A DNA stretch of 64,000 nt. Origin: Chloroflexota bacterium (GTDB taxonomy: Bacteria; Chloroflexota; Dehalococcoidia; Lucifugimonadales; Lucifugimonadaceae). The stretch is taken from positions 27,126-91,125 of the forward strand of contig PCAM01000016.1 of NCBI GenBank assembly GCA_002730555.1, read 5' to 3'. Each line of letters opens with the position of its first letter. Position 1 is the stretch's first letter. Below are positions 29,069 through 37,434 of the stretch, piece by piece. Under the pieces are notes generated by a model that worked only from the letters and a program-made list of their open reading frames with translations, ran no database searches and was not told the DNA's origin. Both the position numbers and the translations under genes were made by a program.

Positions 29069-30700
29069 ATGAACGGAACCCAGTTCATCGCCCGTATCCT
29101 CAAGACGGAGGGCGTGGAGCAGATGACGTGCTTCCCGAGCAACGCCCTCATCGAAGAAGTCTCAAAAGAGGGCATCCGCCCGGTCATGTTCCGGCATGAG
29201 CGCGGCGCGGTGATGGCGGCTGACGGCTACGCCCGGTCCGGCGGCGGCGAGGGCTTCGGCACGGTCATGATGCAGCACGCAGCTGGAGCGGAAAACTCGC
29301 TCGGCGGACTCTCCCAGGCATTCGGCGACAACGTCCCGTTGCTCGTCCTCCCGGGCGGTTACCCGCTGGAGCGACGCAACGTCCGCCCGAACTTCGCAGC
29401 CGTAAACAGCTACGGCAGCGTTGTGAAGTCGGTCGAAGCGATCGACACCCCAACGCAGATCGGCGACGTCATGCGCCGGGCGTTCCAGGCACTCCGAAAC
29501 GGTCGACGTGGTCCGGTGGTCGTCGAGATGACGCTGGATGTCTGCGCCCAGGAAGTGCCTGAAGAGGCGATGAACTACTCGTCCCCAACTTCCGCACTGA
29601 GCGCCCCTTCAGCGGGCGACATCAAGGACGCTGTAAAACTCCTCCTCGCAGCGAAGAAGCCGATGATCTGGTCCGGCGCTGGTGTGCTCTTCTCCGGCGC
29701 GTCCGCCGCCCTCACGGAGCTTGCCGAGCTGACCGGCATCCCGGTGTTCACCACAATGGAAGGCAAGTCCGGCTTCGACGAGCGACACCCGCTTTCCCTC
29801 GGTGCAGGCAGTGGAGCAACCACCGGCCAGGCGCACAAGTGGATCGTCGAGTCCGACGTACTCATCGGCTTCGGCACCAGCTTCACGCTGAACGGCTACT
29901 GCCAGACGGTCCCCGCGGGCAAAACGGTAATCCACAACACGACCACCGAAGACGATGTGAACAAGGACACCCCGTCCGACCTCGCCCTGATCGGCGACGC
30001 CCGGCTCACCATCGAGGCGATGATCGACGAGATCAAGAGCCAGATCGGCGAGAACAACCGGGATACCGGCGTTGCACCACAGATCGCAGCGGCGAAGGCT
30101 GAGTGGATGAAGGAGTGGCAGCCGATGCTGGAGGTGGCCGACGAGCCGCTCAGTCCGTATCGGGTTATCTGGGAGATCGAGAACAATATCGACCAGGAAA
30201 ACAGCATCGTCACACACGACGCCGGTGGCCCTCGCGACGCCATGGTGCCGTTCCTGACGGCGACGATCCCGCACAGCTACATGGGCTGGGGCAAGACCAC
30301 CCACCTGGGATTCGGGATCCCGGCGATGATCGGCGCAAAGCTGGCCAACCCGGACAAGTTCTGCCTGAACTACATGGGCGACGGCGCGTTCGGCATGTCC
30401 GGACTCGACGTGGCCACATCGGCGAGGGCCGGATTGCCGATCACGACGGTGTTGCTGAATAACGGCGGCATGGCGACCTACCCGGGCGGCTTCCCGGTCG
30501 CCCGCGAGCAGTACGACGTGTCCTTCATGTCCGGAAACTACGCCCAGATCGCAGAGGGCATGGGCGCGACCGGTCTAACCGTCACGAAGGTTGCGGAGAT
30601 GGGCCCGGCGATTCAGAAGGCTCGTCAGTTGAACGCCGAGGGCAAGACGGTCCTCATCGACGTTCACTCCAACTTTGAGGCCAAGAAGTCCCGGTTCTAA
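29069..30700 (+). CDS. Thiamine pyrophosphate-dependent enzyme (acetolactate synthase-like)
   Basis: 543 residues in the three-domain POX/AHAS layout. The N-terminal PYR domain carries the TPP-activating glutamate E44 (FRHERGAVMAADGYAR). The central domain is QAHKWIVESDVLIGFGTSF-like. The C-terminal PP domain has the Mg/TPP motif MGDGAFGMSG...LNNGG. It lacks a partner regulatory subunit, and the protein MNGTQFIARILKTEGVE does not suggest IlvB proper. It is more likely a 2-oxo-acid decarboxylase or carboligase in catabolism. It forms a single transcription unit with GGAG before ATG 29069 and a hairpin after it. Confidence 0.85.
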   Translation: MNGTQFIARILKTEGVEQMTCFPSNALIEEVSKEGIRPVMFRHERGAVMAADGYARSGGGEGFGTVMMQHAAGAENSLGGLSQAFGDNVPLLVLPGGYPLERRNVRPNFAAVNSYGSVVKSVEAIDTPTQIGDVMRRAFQALRNGRRGPVVVEMTLDVCAQEVPEEAMNYSSPTSALSAPSAGDIKDAVKLLLAAKKPMIWSGAGVLFSGASAALTELAELTGIPVFTTMEGKSGFDERHPLSLGAGSGATTGQAHKWIVESDVLIGFGTSFTLNGYCQTVPAGKTVIHNTTTEDDVNKDTPSDLALIGDARLTIEAMIDEIKSQIGENNRDTGVAPQIAAAKAEWMKEWQPMLEVADEPLSPYRVIWEIENNIDQENSIVTHDAGGPRDAMVPFLTATIPHSYMGWGKTTHLGFGIPAMIGAKLANPDKFCLNYMGDGAFGMSGLDVATSARAGLPITTVLLNNGGMATYPGGFPVAREQYDVSFMSGNYAQIAEGMGATGLTVTKVAEMGPAIQKARQLNAEGKTVLIDVHSNFEAKKSRF

Positions 30701-30721
30701 AGTCGGACGATGAACCATTGG

Positions 30722-30751
30722 GAACGCCCGGCCGCGATTGGCCGGGCGTTC
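30722..30751 (+). terminator. Strong GC-rich hairpin after the TPP enzyme
   Basis: GAACGCCCGGCC / GGCCGGGCGTTC form a 12-bp perfect stem with a 6-base loop. There is no long T-run, so termination efficiency is uncertain. Confidence 0.6.
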
Positions 30752-30831
30752 TCGCGTCTGAGGTTAGGGCGATCCCGCGGCTGTTGAGGAGCGGGGTTTT
30801 GTGCGATCACGGCGTATTACACAACAACTCC

Positions 30832-30882
30832 GTAGGGGCGGGATTGGCATCCACCCTCGGGTGAACCACTGCCCGCCCCTAC
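30832..30882. repeat. Dispersed GGGGCG palindromic repeat
   Basis: GTAGGGGCGGG at the left pairs with CCCGCCCCTAC at the right, with a ~29-base interior. The right arm overlaps the 3' end of the minus-strand gene at 30879. Confidence 0.65.
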
Positions 30883-31238
30883 GGCGCGCTCACCGTTATT
30901 TCGTGCATGGCGTGATGTCGGTTGTGCGTGTACGGGCGTACTTCCTCGGCCCAGCGGCCCTTCTCAGACGCCTCCGCCCAGGCATCACTGCTCGTGATGT
31001 CCGGGTCTTCGACTTCGTAGTAAGCGATGTAGCCCGGCTCACCGTCGCCGACCTTTTTTAGCTCGCCGCCAATGGCCAGTGATGCCGGCCGCTTTTTGCT
31101 GCGTGAGACGGCCAGCACCCCGGGCACTTTCAGCAGTTCCGGGACGTGCTCCGTGTCGTACACCTCATTGAATATGGCCTCTTTCTCCGGCTCGACATCC
31201 ATGCTGACTACGAACACATAGCGGGTCTTGAACGGCAT
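30879..31238 (-). CDS. Small dimeric alpha/beta-barrel-like protein (DUF4286/EthD-like)
   Basis: 119 residues. MPFKTRYVFVVSMDVEPEKEAIFNEVYDTEHVPELLKVPGVLAVSR has the strand, helix with x-H-V-P, strand pattern of ferredoxin-fold 'dimeric alpha/beta barrel' proteins. The second repeat is GYIAYYEVEDPDI...WAEAS. Members often act as small monooxygenases or decarboxylase helpers; the role here is unknown. Its last codons (HEITVSAP) run into the palindromic repeat, which may have supplied the stop. Confidence 0.65.
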   Translation of the reverse strand: MPFKTRYVFVVSMDVEPEKEAIFNEVYDTEHVPELLKVPGVLAVSRSKKRPASLAIGGELKKVGDGEPGYIAYYEVEDPDITSSDAWAEASEKGRWAEEVRPYTHNRHHAMHEITVSAP

Positions 31239-31292
31239 CTACTGGCTCTTTTCTCGGCCTTTCCGGCCCTCATATCATCCCGAAATTGAATT

Positions 31293-31314
31293 GTCATCCT
31301 GAACTCGATTCAGG
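31293..31314 (+). repeat. GTCATCCTGAAC-type intergenic repeat, copy 2
   Basis: GTCATCCTGAAC then TCGATTCAGG, a self-complementary element. It lies in the 156-bp gap between divergent genes. Confidence 0.65.
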
Positions 31315-31394
31315 ATCCGCCTGAGCAACAGACAACTGCTGTCGGGGTCACTGTATATCGTCCTGCCGCCGTTCACGGCGCTAGACTTATTCCA

Positions 31395-32195
31395 ATGGCA
31401 GAACGACTGCAGAAAATACTCTCCTCCGCGGGAATCGCTTCACGGCGCAAGTCAGAGGAACTGATCGCGCAGGGGCGCGTCATGGTCAACGGCGTAGTGG
31501 CCACGGTCGGCGACCAGGCCGAGGTCGGCGTCGATATCGTGATCGTGGACGGCAAACCGATCGCGGCTCAGCGCAAGCGCTACCTGGTGTTGAACAAGCC
31601 GCAGGGGCACGTCACGACGCGGTCCGATCCACAGGGCAGACCGAAGGTCACGGACCTGATCGACGTTCCGGAGCGGTTGTTCCCGGTGGGTCGACTCGAT
31701 TACGACACCGAGGGGTTGCTGCTGCTGACGAACGACGGTGATCTCACGCAACGCATCACGCACCCGAGCTACGAGATCGAGAAGGTTTACGTCGCCCGGG
31801 TGGCGACGCCGATCGGGCTGCGGGCGCTGGACCTGCTGAGGAGGGGCGTTCAGCTAGAGGACGGAATTTCAGCTCCGGCCAAAGTGCGAATCGTGTATCG
31901 GGATCAACGTACGGTGGAGTTGACGATTCACGAGGGCCGCAACCGCATGATCCGCCGGATGTTCGCTGCAGTCGGCTCGCCGGTCACGGGGCTTATCCGG
32001 ACGCGCATAGGTGTGCTCACGCTGGGCGGCCTGAAGACGGGAGGCTGGCGTGAATTGACGGCAGGAGAGGTCGCTGGACTGCTGGGCGAGGTGGTTGCGC
32101 CCGCTCTGCCGGTTTCTCGACCGAGGCCCGTTGACCGCAGACCCGGCGGCGGGCGATCAGGTACACCCGCTAACAGGGGCAGAGCCCCCCGTTAA
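31395..32195 (+). CDS. rluB: rRNA pseudouridine synthase, RsuA/RluB family
   Basis: 266 residues. An N-terminal S4 RNA-binding domain (MAERLQKILSSAGIASRRKSEELI...VNG, about 1-55) is followed by the pseudouridine synthase core with catalytic Asp102 in VGRLDYDTEGLLLLTNDG. Later landmarks are YEIEKVYVARV and EGRNRMIRRMFAAVG. It is expected to isomerise a uridine in the 23S rRNA helix near the peptidyl-transferase centre. The C-terminal 30 residues are basic and Pro/Arg/Gly-rich (RPRPVDRRPGGGRSG), a common tail in this family. The exact target (RluB versus RluE/F/RsuA) is inferred. Confidence 0.88.
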   Translation: MAERLQKILSSAGIASRRKSEELIAQGRVMVNGVVATVGDQAEVGVDIVIVDGKPIAAQRKRYLVLNKPQGHVTTRSDPQGRPKVTDLIDVPERLFPVGRLDYDTEGLLLLTNDGDLTQRITHPSYEIEKVYVARVATPIGLRALDLLRRGVQLEDGISAPAKVRIVYRDQRTVELTIHEGRNRMIRRMFAAVGSPVTGLIRTRIGVLTLGGLKTGGWRELTAGEVAGLLGEVVAPALPVSRPRPVDRRPGGGRSGTPANRGRAPR

Positions 32196-32325
32196 CCTGA
32201 CCCCCCGTTTCCGGGCAGATAACGTGAATACCGCATCAGAGGATGCCAGGGCTATTACCAGCCCCAGCTTATTCACGATCTGATCCGAGAGTGGCTTTAT
32301 CCCCGGCTAAGAAGTCCCAGTCTTT

Positions 32326-35300
32326 CTACGGTGCCACTCCAGTGGGGTTACCGTTGTTGTTCTGGTCACCCAAGTCAGGCTCAAAGTCCACGCCCGGGAT
32401 GAAGGAGTCGAAACTACCAACCCCACCTTTCTTCTCCAGTTCGGCAGCATTTTCTAACGCACCCGTAAGTACATTAAGAACACCGAATTCAGCCTGACGA
32501 TCCAGGTCACGAACCCTTACTTCAAGTTCCTTCATCTGGTCAGTCAAGACCTGTTGCTCTTCATACAGCACTTCAAGTGCGGCCCATCTCTCCTCGATTT
32601 CTTCTTCGAGGGCGAGCGACTCTTCCTCAAGGGGACGCATGGACTCTTCCCTGAGCGTTTCTATCAGATCGTCCAGTTCTTCCCTCTTATTATCTAATTC
32701 CTCTTCGAACGAGTCTTCGAATTGATCTCGCTGATCCATGAGAGCCATCTGCTGATCTTCGAGATCTCTCCGTTTGGCGCTCATATCGTCCTCTATTGCA
32801 TCGCGTAGAGCATCGACTTCGTCTTCTACTCCACGCTGCAGCAGCATCCCTTCCGCTTCGACTTCCTTACGAGATGACCGTTCCCACGCTTCAAACTCGT
32901 CCCAGATTCCTTCCCCTGCATCCTCCCTGTCTTCCCAGAGAACCTCGAGTTGAGACTGAAATACCTGTCGTTCTCCTTCAATAGTCATAGATTGTTGGTC
33001 TAAAACCATCTGCTCTTTGCGAAGCGGACGACCCGCCACCTCGAGGGCTTTGCGTTCATCTTCTATTGGGTCGATCTGTTCTTCTTTAAGGCGTATAAGA
33101 GCTCGTTTCTCTTTGCTTCTTTCTTCACGGTCGCGTTGCCAGTTCTGTTGTTCCTTCTCAATGGTACGAGCCTGGTCTTCCAAATAGGCAGATTGATCCT
33201 CGAGGACTGTTATCTCCGACGATTTGGAATTGCCGCCGTACTCATCTTTATCAATTTCCGCCAGTTTCGCCTGTAAAGCCTGGTCGGCCTGCCGAATCTG
33301 CTCCTGGAACGACTCCTCGAGTGAACCAACGTCAACAGAGATACCAGCTCCCGCGCTAACTTTGTTCCTCAGCGCAGCAATATCCGTTTCGTACTGCGTG
33401 TAAAGATCGTCGAGAATTGCCTCGTATTCTGCTTTCTTGGTGTATGCAGCCGTGAGTTCAGGATCAGTTGCACCGACGTTCCCCGAGTTCTCGGCATTTG
33501 ATAGTTGCGACTCGTAATCTCTAACAGTGGACTGGAGTTGGCTGATCCGGGATTCTAGCTCTGCATAGGCCGGATTCGGGGTTCCCGATACCCCTGCGGG
33601 AGCAGTACCGAGGCCTGACAGAGCCAAGCCCGCCTGGTCGGCTGCCGCCTGGGCGCTATCGACCGCCGCCTGGGCGGCGGTTTTTCCGTCGGGGTCATCT
33701 ACAAAGACCGGGCCAGTATCGATGGCAGCTAACGCAGCCTCCGCCGCCTGCAGGGTCGTATCGGCCGCCGTCTTAGCCTGTTCGGCTTCGCCAAGAGTCG
33801 CGGTCGCCTCGTCGTTTGCCGCCTCGGCGCTATCGGCTGCCGCCACGGCACTATCGAATGCCGCCACGGCACTATCGTTTGCCGCCACGGCACTATCGAC
33901 TGCCGCCTGGGCACTATCGACTGCCGCCTGGGCGGCGGTTCTTCCTTCAGCATCTTCCGCGAGGGCAGCTAACGCATCGTTCTCCGCTTGCAGGGTCGTA
34001 TCGGCCGCCGTCTTAGCCTGTTCGGCTTCGCCAAGAGTCGCGGTCGCCTCGTCGTTTGCCGCCTCGGCGCTAGAGACTGCCGCCTGGGCGCTATCGGCTG
34101 CCGCCTGGGCGCTATCGACCGCCGCCGAGGCGCTATCGGCTGCCGCCTGGGCGCTATCGACTGCCGCCTGAGCGTCGGCTTTCCCCTCAGGCTCAGCACC
34201 TGAGCCATTATCGAAGAGGGCTAACGCGTCCTGCGCTGCTTGCAAAGCCTCATCGGCCGCCAACTTAGCCTGTTCGGCTTCAGCGTAAGCCGGGTTTGGT
34301 CCCTCACCATCGCCGGGAAGCGTTTGCTCCGTGGTGCTAAGTTGTTCCTGTGCGATTGCAAGATCATCCCTGCTGCTTTCCAAACCGGCGACTATGGCAC
34401 TTGTATCGACGGTATCGCCACCCGATGACGGCGCCGACGACAACTCGGTTATCAACTGTTGGGTTTCGGCAAGAAGATCCCTGTACACGCCCTTGTTTTG
34501 GTTGTAATTCGCGTCGACCGCAGCGATATCCGATTCCGCGTCGCCACTGGCCACGACCTCTTCATCTTGATCGTAAGCCGTTTCTCGTTGCGCGTCGATC
34601 GACGTAATTAAGGCCTGATGTTCGGCCTGAGCGGCCTCTCGTCGAATATTTCTGTTTTCAAAATCGATTTCTTGCTCGGCCTGTTGACCGTCCCAGGCGT
34701 CCTGGATTTGTTGCTGTATCGCCCGAATTTCTTCGTATTTTAATTCGCGTGCATAATCAAAATCATATGGCGGGTCATCTTCCCATATATCATTTGATTG
34801 TTCGTGCAGTATTTCCAACTCGTCATATAGAGGAGTCAACAGATCTTCTATATCAAAACGCTGGAATTCCAGGTCCGTCTGTTGTGTACGTATCTCCATT
34901 TGCAAAGCCATCAGCAAGTTATGGCTTTCCTGCACTACATCTTGTGCTTCCTCCAGCGCATCGATCTGGGCGTTGATGGCTGGGTCACCGTCCTCCGCCA
35001 GCTGGCGCCGTTCGTACTGTTCGTCTTCCCATTCCTGCCAAATCCTTTGCCTGGCGTCTTCCATGGAATCCCAGAGCATCTCCTGCTCATCTTCCATGGA
35101 ATCCCACTGTTCCTTCCCGCTTTTTTCCAGGCCCCGCATTTCAGCCTCTAGAGCTCTATATTGGTCCTCTAGTTGGTCTTCAAATGCACGCCTTGCATCT
35201 TCTTCCCCTTCAAACAGTATGTTGTAACGGTCACCCATGTCACGTTCGAAATTATCTCCCACATGCCTGGCTTCGTCATAGATACTCTCGCGTGAATCTT

Positions 35301-35517
35301 CTAACTCTTCGATTTCAGCCTCTAGAGGTTCAATTCGGGCCTGCATATCAGACAGTTCGTCCATAAGAGGATCAAGTTCCTCGATTTGAATTCGAAGAAC
35401 CTGTTCTTTAAGGGCAAGCGCTTCACCTGCTTCTTCTGTATCGATAATGCCACACCCAGTTACAAATAAAGAGAGGGCGATAGTTGGGAGAAATATCTTA
35501 AGAAACATTATGAACAT
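32326..35517 (-). CDS. Giant coiled-coil lipoprotein with alanine heptad core
   Basis: 1063 residues. The N-terminus is a signal peptide with lipobox FVTGC (Cys22), the only cysteine in the protein. Residues ~25-300 are a very acidic, Glu/Gln/Trp-rich coiled coil (EEIEELED, QWDSMEDEQEMLWDSM). Residues ~416-640 are an alanine-rich block of strict 7-residue repeats (AVDSAQA, AADSASA, AVDSAQA...) with DEATATLGEAEQAKTAADTTLQ linkers repeated every 80 residues. Residues ~700-1030 are again a charged coiled coil, and the C-terminus is Gly/Asn-rich. It should be an outer-surface fibre. No enzyme domain is visible. Codon use in the coiled coils is more AT-rich than in its neighbours. The family is not recognised. 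Confidence 0.8.
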   Translation of the reverse strand: MFIMFLKIFLPTIALSLFVTGCGIIDTEEAGEALALKEQVLRIQIEELDPLMDELSDMQARIEPLEAEIEELEDSRESIYDEARHVGDNFERDMGDRYNILFEGEEDARRAFEDQLEDQYRALEAEMRGLEKSGKEQWDSMEDEQEMLWDSMEDARQRIWQEWEDEQYERRQLAEDGDPAINAQIDALEEAQDVVQESHNLLMALQMEIRTQQTDLEFQRFDIEDLLTPLYDELEILHEQSNDIWEDDPPYDFDYARELKYEEIRAIQQQIQDAWDGQQAEQEIDFENRNIRREAAQAEHQALITSIDAQRETAYDQDEEVVASGDAESDIAAVDANYNQNKGVYRDLLAETQQLITELSSAPSSGGDTVDTSAIVAGLESSRDDLAIAQEQLSTTEQTLPGDGEGPNPAYAEAEQAKLAADEALQAAQDALALFDNGSGAEPEGKADAQAAVDSAQAAADSASAAVDSAQAAADSAQAAVSSAEAANDEATATLGEAEQAKTAADTTLQAENDALAALAEDAEGRTAAQAAVDSAQAAVDSAVAANDSAVAAFDSAVAAADSAEAANDEATATLGEAEQAKTAADTTLQAAEAALAAIDTGPVFVDDPDGKTAAQAAVDSAQAAADQAGLALSGLGTAPAGVSGTPNPAYAELESRISQLQSTVRDYESQLSNAENSGNVGATDPELTAAYTKKAEYEAILDDLYTQYETDIAALRNKVSAGAGISVDVGSLEESFQEQIRQADQALQAKLAEIDKDEYGGNSKSSEITVLEDQSAYLEDQARTIEKEQQNWQRDREERSKEKRALIRLKEEQIDPIEDERKALEVAGRPLRKEQMVLDQQSMTIEGERQVFQSQLEVLWEDREDAGEGIWDEFEAWERSSRKEVEAEGMLLQRGVEDEVDALRDAIEDDMSAKRRDLEDQQMALMDQRDQFEDSFEEELDNKREELDDLIETLREESMRPLEEESLALEEEIEERWAALEVLYEEQQVLTDQMKELEVRVRDLDRQAEFGVLNVLTGALENAAELEKKGGVGSFDSFIPGVDFEPDLGDQNNNGNPTGVAP
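33600..34270. repeat. 21-bp heptad-coding repeats with 240-bp supermodules
   Basis: GCCGCCTGGGCGCTATCG-type units repeat with 21-bp period. A 70-bp block at 33762-33831 recurs almost unchanged at 34002-34071, exactly 240 bp away, and a degraded third copy begins at 34262. This is recent duplication inside a coding region. Confidence 0.85.
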
Positions 35518-35880
35518 GCTTTGTAGGGGTAATTAATCGAAATTGCAACTTAAGTGAGACCGCGACTGGCTGAAGGGGCTCTCGCGAGCCCCGAGTGTAA
35601 CTTGCCCCCGTTAACGTGTCTAGCGAGCCCGGGTGCAACCAGGTTAACTGAACACGTGGATCGGCCTGAAATCGGTGGAATCGTTTAGACGCTACCCCTG
35701 AACCAACATAATCCCTGGTCTCGCGTCAGGGGACAGGTCACACGCGCGTAGTGACGACACGCTCCAACGGGCAGCGGCCGAGCGCGTTTCAGCATTGCGC
35801 GCGTACAGGACTCCGGCAACGATTTTTTCGGCGGGAGTAATCCGCATCCGTGGGTCGTATCCACACGTTGCATATAGCTT
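35518..35880. other. Non-coding region between lipoprotein gene and tRNA-Leu
   Basis: No gene supported. It holds the upstream region of the giant lipoprotein gene and the 3' flank of tRNA-Leu(UAA). Open frames crossing the tRNA are spurious. Confidence 0.45.
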
Positions 35881-35966
35881 TGGTGCCGAGGGCGGGATTT
35901 GAACCCGCACGCCCTTACGGACAGCGGATTTTAAGTCCGCCGCGTCTGCCATTCCGCCACCCCGGC
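35881..35966 (-). tRNA. tRNA-Leu(UAA)
   Basis: An 86-base class II tRNA on the minus strand. Acceptor GCCGGGG pairs with CCTCGGC (one G-U), the D-arm GTGGCGGAATGGCAGACGC is Leu-type, the anticodon loop CTTAAAA gives anticodon TAA on stem GCGGA/TCCGC, and a long variable arm, T-arm CGGGTTCAAATCCCG and encoded CCA complete it. Confidence 0.95.
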
Positions 35967-36032
35967 ATATGACCAAGATTACGTATATATCAGCCAAGTG
36001 CCGATATCAAACGTCGCGTCAAGGACACTATA

Positions 36033-36054
36033 TGACAGCCAATTTGACAGTCAC
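36033..36054 (+). repeat. Tandem TGACAGCC direct repeat near tRNA-Leu
   Basis: TGACAGCC at 36033 and TGACAGTC at 36045, with the same 12-bp period and spacer AAT(T) as at 703-724. It lies 67 bp beyond the 5' end of tRNA-Leu(UAA). Confidence 0.45.
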
Positions 36055-36085
36055 TAGCTTGAAGACACTCCGAATATTGTCGCGC

Positions 36086-36871
36086 TTACGAAGCCGAAGT
36101 CGCGTCCCTGAAAGTTTGGATACCCTCGCGTGCCAACCCGGCCAACAAGGCGTAGTCAGCCCCGTAGTTGATCATCAAGAAGCCTTCGTCCAGTCGCCGT
36201 TGGATGTCCGCCTGAGTGCGTGCACTGATGCCCATCGCCACCCCGGTCCGCTTCCCGACCTCGATCATCTTCCTACCCACGGCTTCGATGTCGGGATGGA
36301 CCCTTACGAGCGGGTCATAACCGAGTGCCGCCCCTAAGTCGGCAGGCCCAATAGAGATCGCATCGATTCCTGGGACCGAACAGATCTCTTCGAGGTTTTC
36401 GACCGCTTCGACAGTCTCAAGAATCAACGTGACCAGAATGTTTTCGTTGGCCCTCTCGAAATAATCTGGTTCATGTGCCGTATAGCCGGAAGCCCGCATT
36501 GGCCCCCAGCTACGTATGCCCTCCGACGGGTAACGCGAGAACGAGACGATTTTTTGGGCTTCTTCCGCGGTCTTAATCATCGGGACTTTCACACCAAGCG
36601 CACCGATGTCCAATGCACGTTGTATTGGAACCTGGTCGTGGGAGGGAACGCGGACGAGAGGTATTGCTTCGGTGGTTTCTATGGCCCGGACCATCGACTC
36701 GACTTCCGCAGCATCCAGCCCGTTGTGCTCAGTTTCAATCAAGAGCCATTCAAACCCTTGGTGGCCAAATAGCTCCGCAGCGTTAGGGCTTTCCAAGCCG
36801 AGAAAAACACCGATTGACGGTTCTCCGCGTCGCAGTTTGTCCCGGACATAGTTGTTTCTCATGCGCGCCAA
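36086..36871 (-). CDS. HpcH/HpaI family aldolase, second copy
   Basis: 261 residues. The TIM-barrel class II aldolase features are complete: FEWLLIETEHNGLDAAEV, PLVRVPSHDQVPIQRALDIGALGVKVPMI, Mg ligands in LILETVEAVENLEEI (Glu) and AISIGPADLGAALG (Asp). It is closer to the 2-keto-3-deoxy-L-rhamnonate/4-hydroxy-2-oxoheptanedioate aldolase type than the copy at 22981. With the rhamnonate-dehydratase-like gene at 41198 it could complete a sugar-acid route (inference; the genes are 5 kb apart). The start is TTG 36871 with GGGAG before it; ATG 36862 is an alternative. Confidence 0.87.
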   Translation of the reverse strand: MARMRNNYVRDKLRRGEPSIGVFLGLESPNAAELFGHQGFEWLLIETEHNGLDAAEVESMVRAIETTEAIPLVRVPSHDQVPIQRALDIGALGVKVPMIKTAEEAQKIVSFSRYPSEGIRSWGPMRASGYTAHEPDYFERANENILVTLILETVEAVENLEEICSVPGIDAISIGPADLGAALGYDPLVRVHPDIEAVGRKMIEVGKRTGVAMGISARTQADIQRRLDEGFLMINYGADYALLAGLAREGIQTFRDATSAS

Positions 36872-37434
36872 TGGCCGACTCCCAGGGTCCGATATTCAAC
36901 GGTAACGAACGTTCTGCCACGATCATACAGTCGTCCTTAGCGTCAAGCGAAATCTACGGCCTAGTACCTCGATTTCCAGCTCCACGGTCCAGCAACGAGT
37001 ACTCCCCACTCCCGTACTTTCGTCAACGGCGCAGGCGTTCCGCTGGCGCCGGTTCACCGGACGGAGGTTGGAGATGCCGCCAGGTTGTTCTCAGGCACAC
37101 CGCTGTCCAGGGAACACACGTCATCCACATACGCCCGGCAAGCGGTCGCGACCACAATCGATTGATAAACCGCCTGGCTGAACAAAACGTCCTCAATCGG
37201 AATAGTTCTGGTTGCTGCCCGACAACGATCTCCAATATTTCCGATGGGTTGTGGCCAGTGGATGTTCGGGCCGCGTCGCTCAACTCCGAGGTCGATGGGT
37301 TTCATCTTCCGGAAGATTGGGCTGGTACCGTCCCTGTGGCCTCGCGCCAGACAGGCCTGTACGATTGCCTCCGTTTTGTCAGCCCTGATCTAACTCTTTG
37401 CCACCCGGGAGGACTCTTGATCCACGCCGATTTC
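36872..37434. other. Non-coding region with a repeated peptide-coding snippet
   Basis: No full gene. A long open frame running into the phosphatase from 36814 shows no protein character before 37435. The snippet at 36923-36985 is shared with 63621-63695. Confidence 0.45.
36923..36985 (-). other. Short repeated ORF encoding E-I-E-V-L-G-R-R-F-R, copy 1
   Basis: From GTG 36985 a 20-codon frame encodes MELEIEVLGRRFRLTLRTTV. The nucleotide differences from copy 2 (63621-63695) are mostly silent or conservative over the VLGRRFR core. The bases before it (AGTACTCGTTGCT) are conserved too. The peptide recalls the first strand of ZapA, but the rest of such a gene is absent. Confidence 0.45.

Noticed and set aside
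29069..30700. Assignment as ilvB of branched-chain amino acid synthesis
   Set aside because: No ilvN/ilvC neighbours, and the N-terminal sequence is unlike IlvB; a broader TPP-enzyme call is safer.
33722..34171. 149-residue alanine-rich frame on the plus strand
   Set aside because: It is the antisense shadow of the 21-bp heptad repeats of the lipoprotein gene; its AxxALSxAA pattern follows from the repeat, and it has no start signal.
33600..34270. Short regularly spaced repeats resembling a CRISPR array
   Set aside because: The 21-bp period has no unique spacers, lies in frame inside a coding sequence and encodes heptads; no cas genes are present.
35692..35997. Minus-strand frame across tRNA-Leu(UAA)
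   Set aside because: It translates the tRNA itself; a clear class II tRNA structure is the better explanation.
36814..37434. 207-residue N-terminal extension of the histidine phosphatase
   Set aside because: Family similarity begins at MADFFFIRHG; the upstream part contains the repeated VLGRRFR element on the other strand and looks non-coding.
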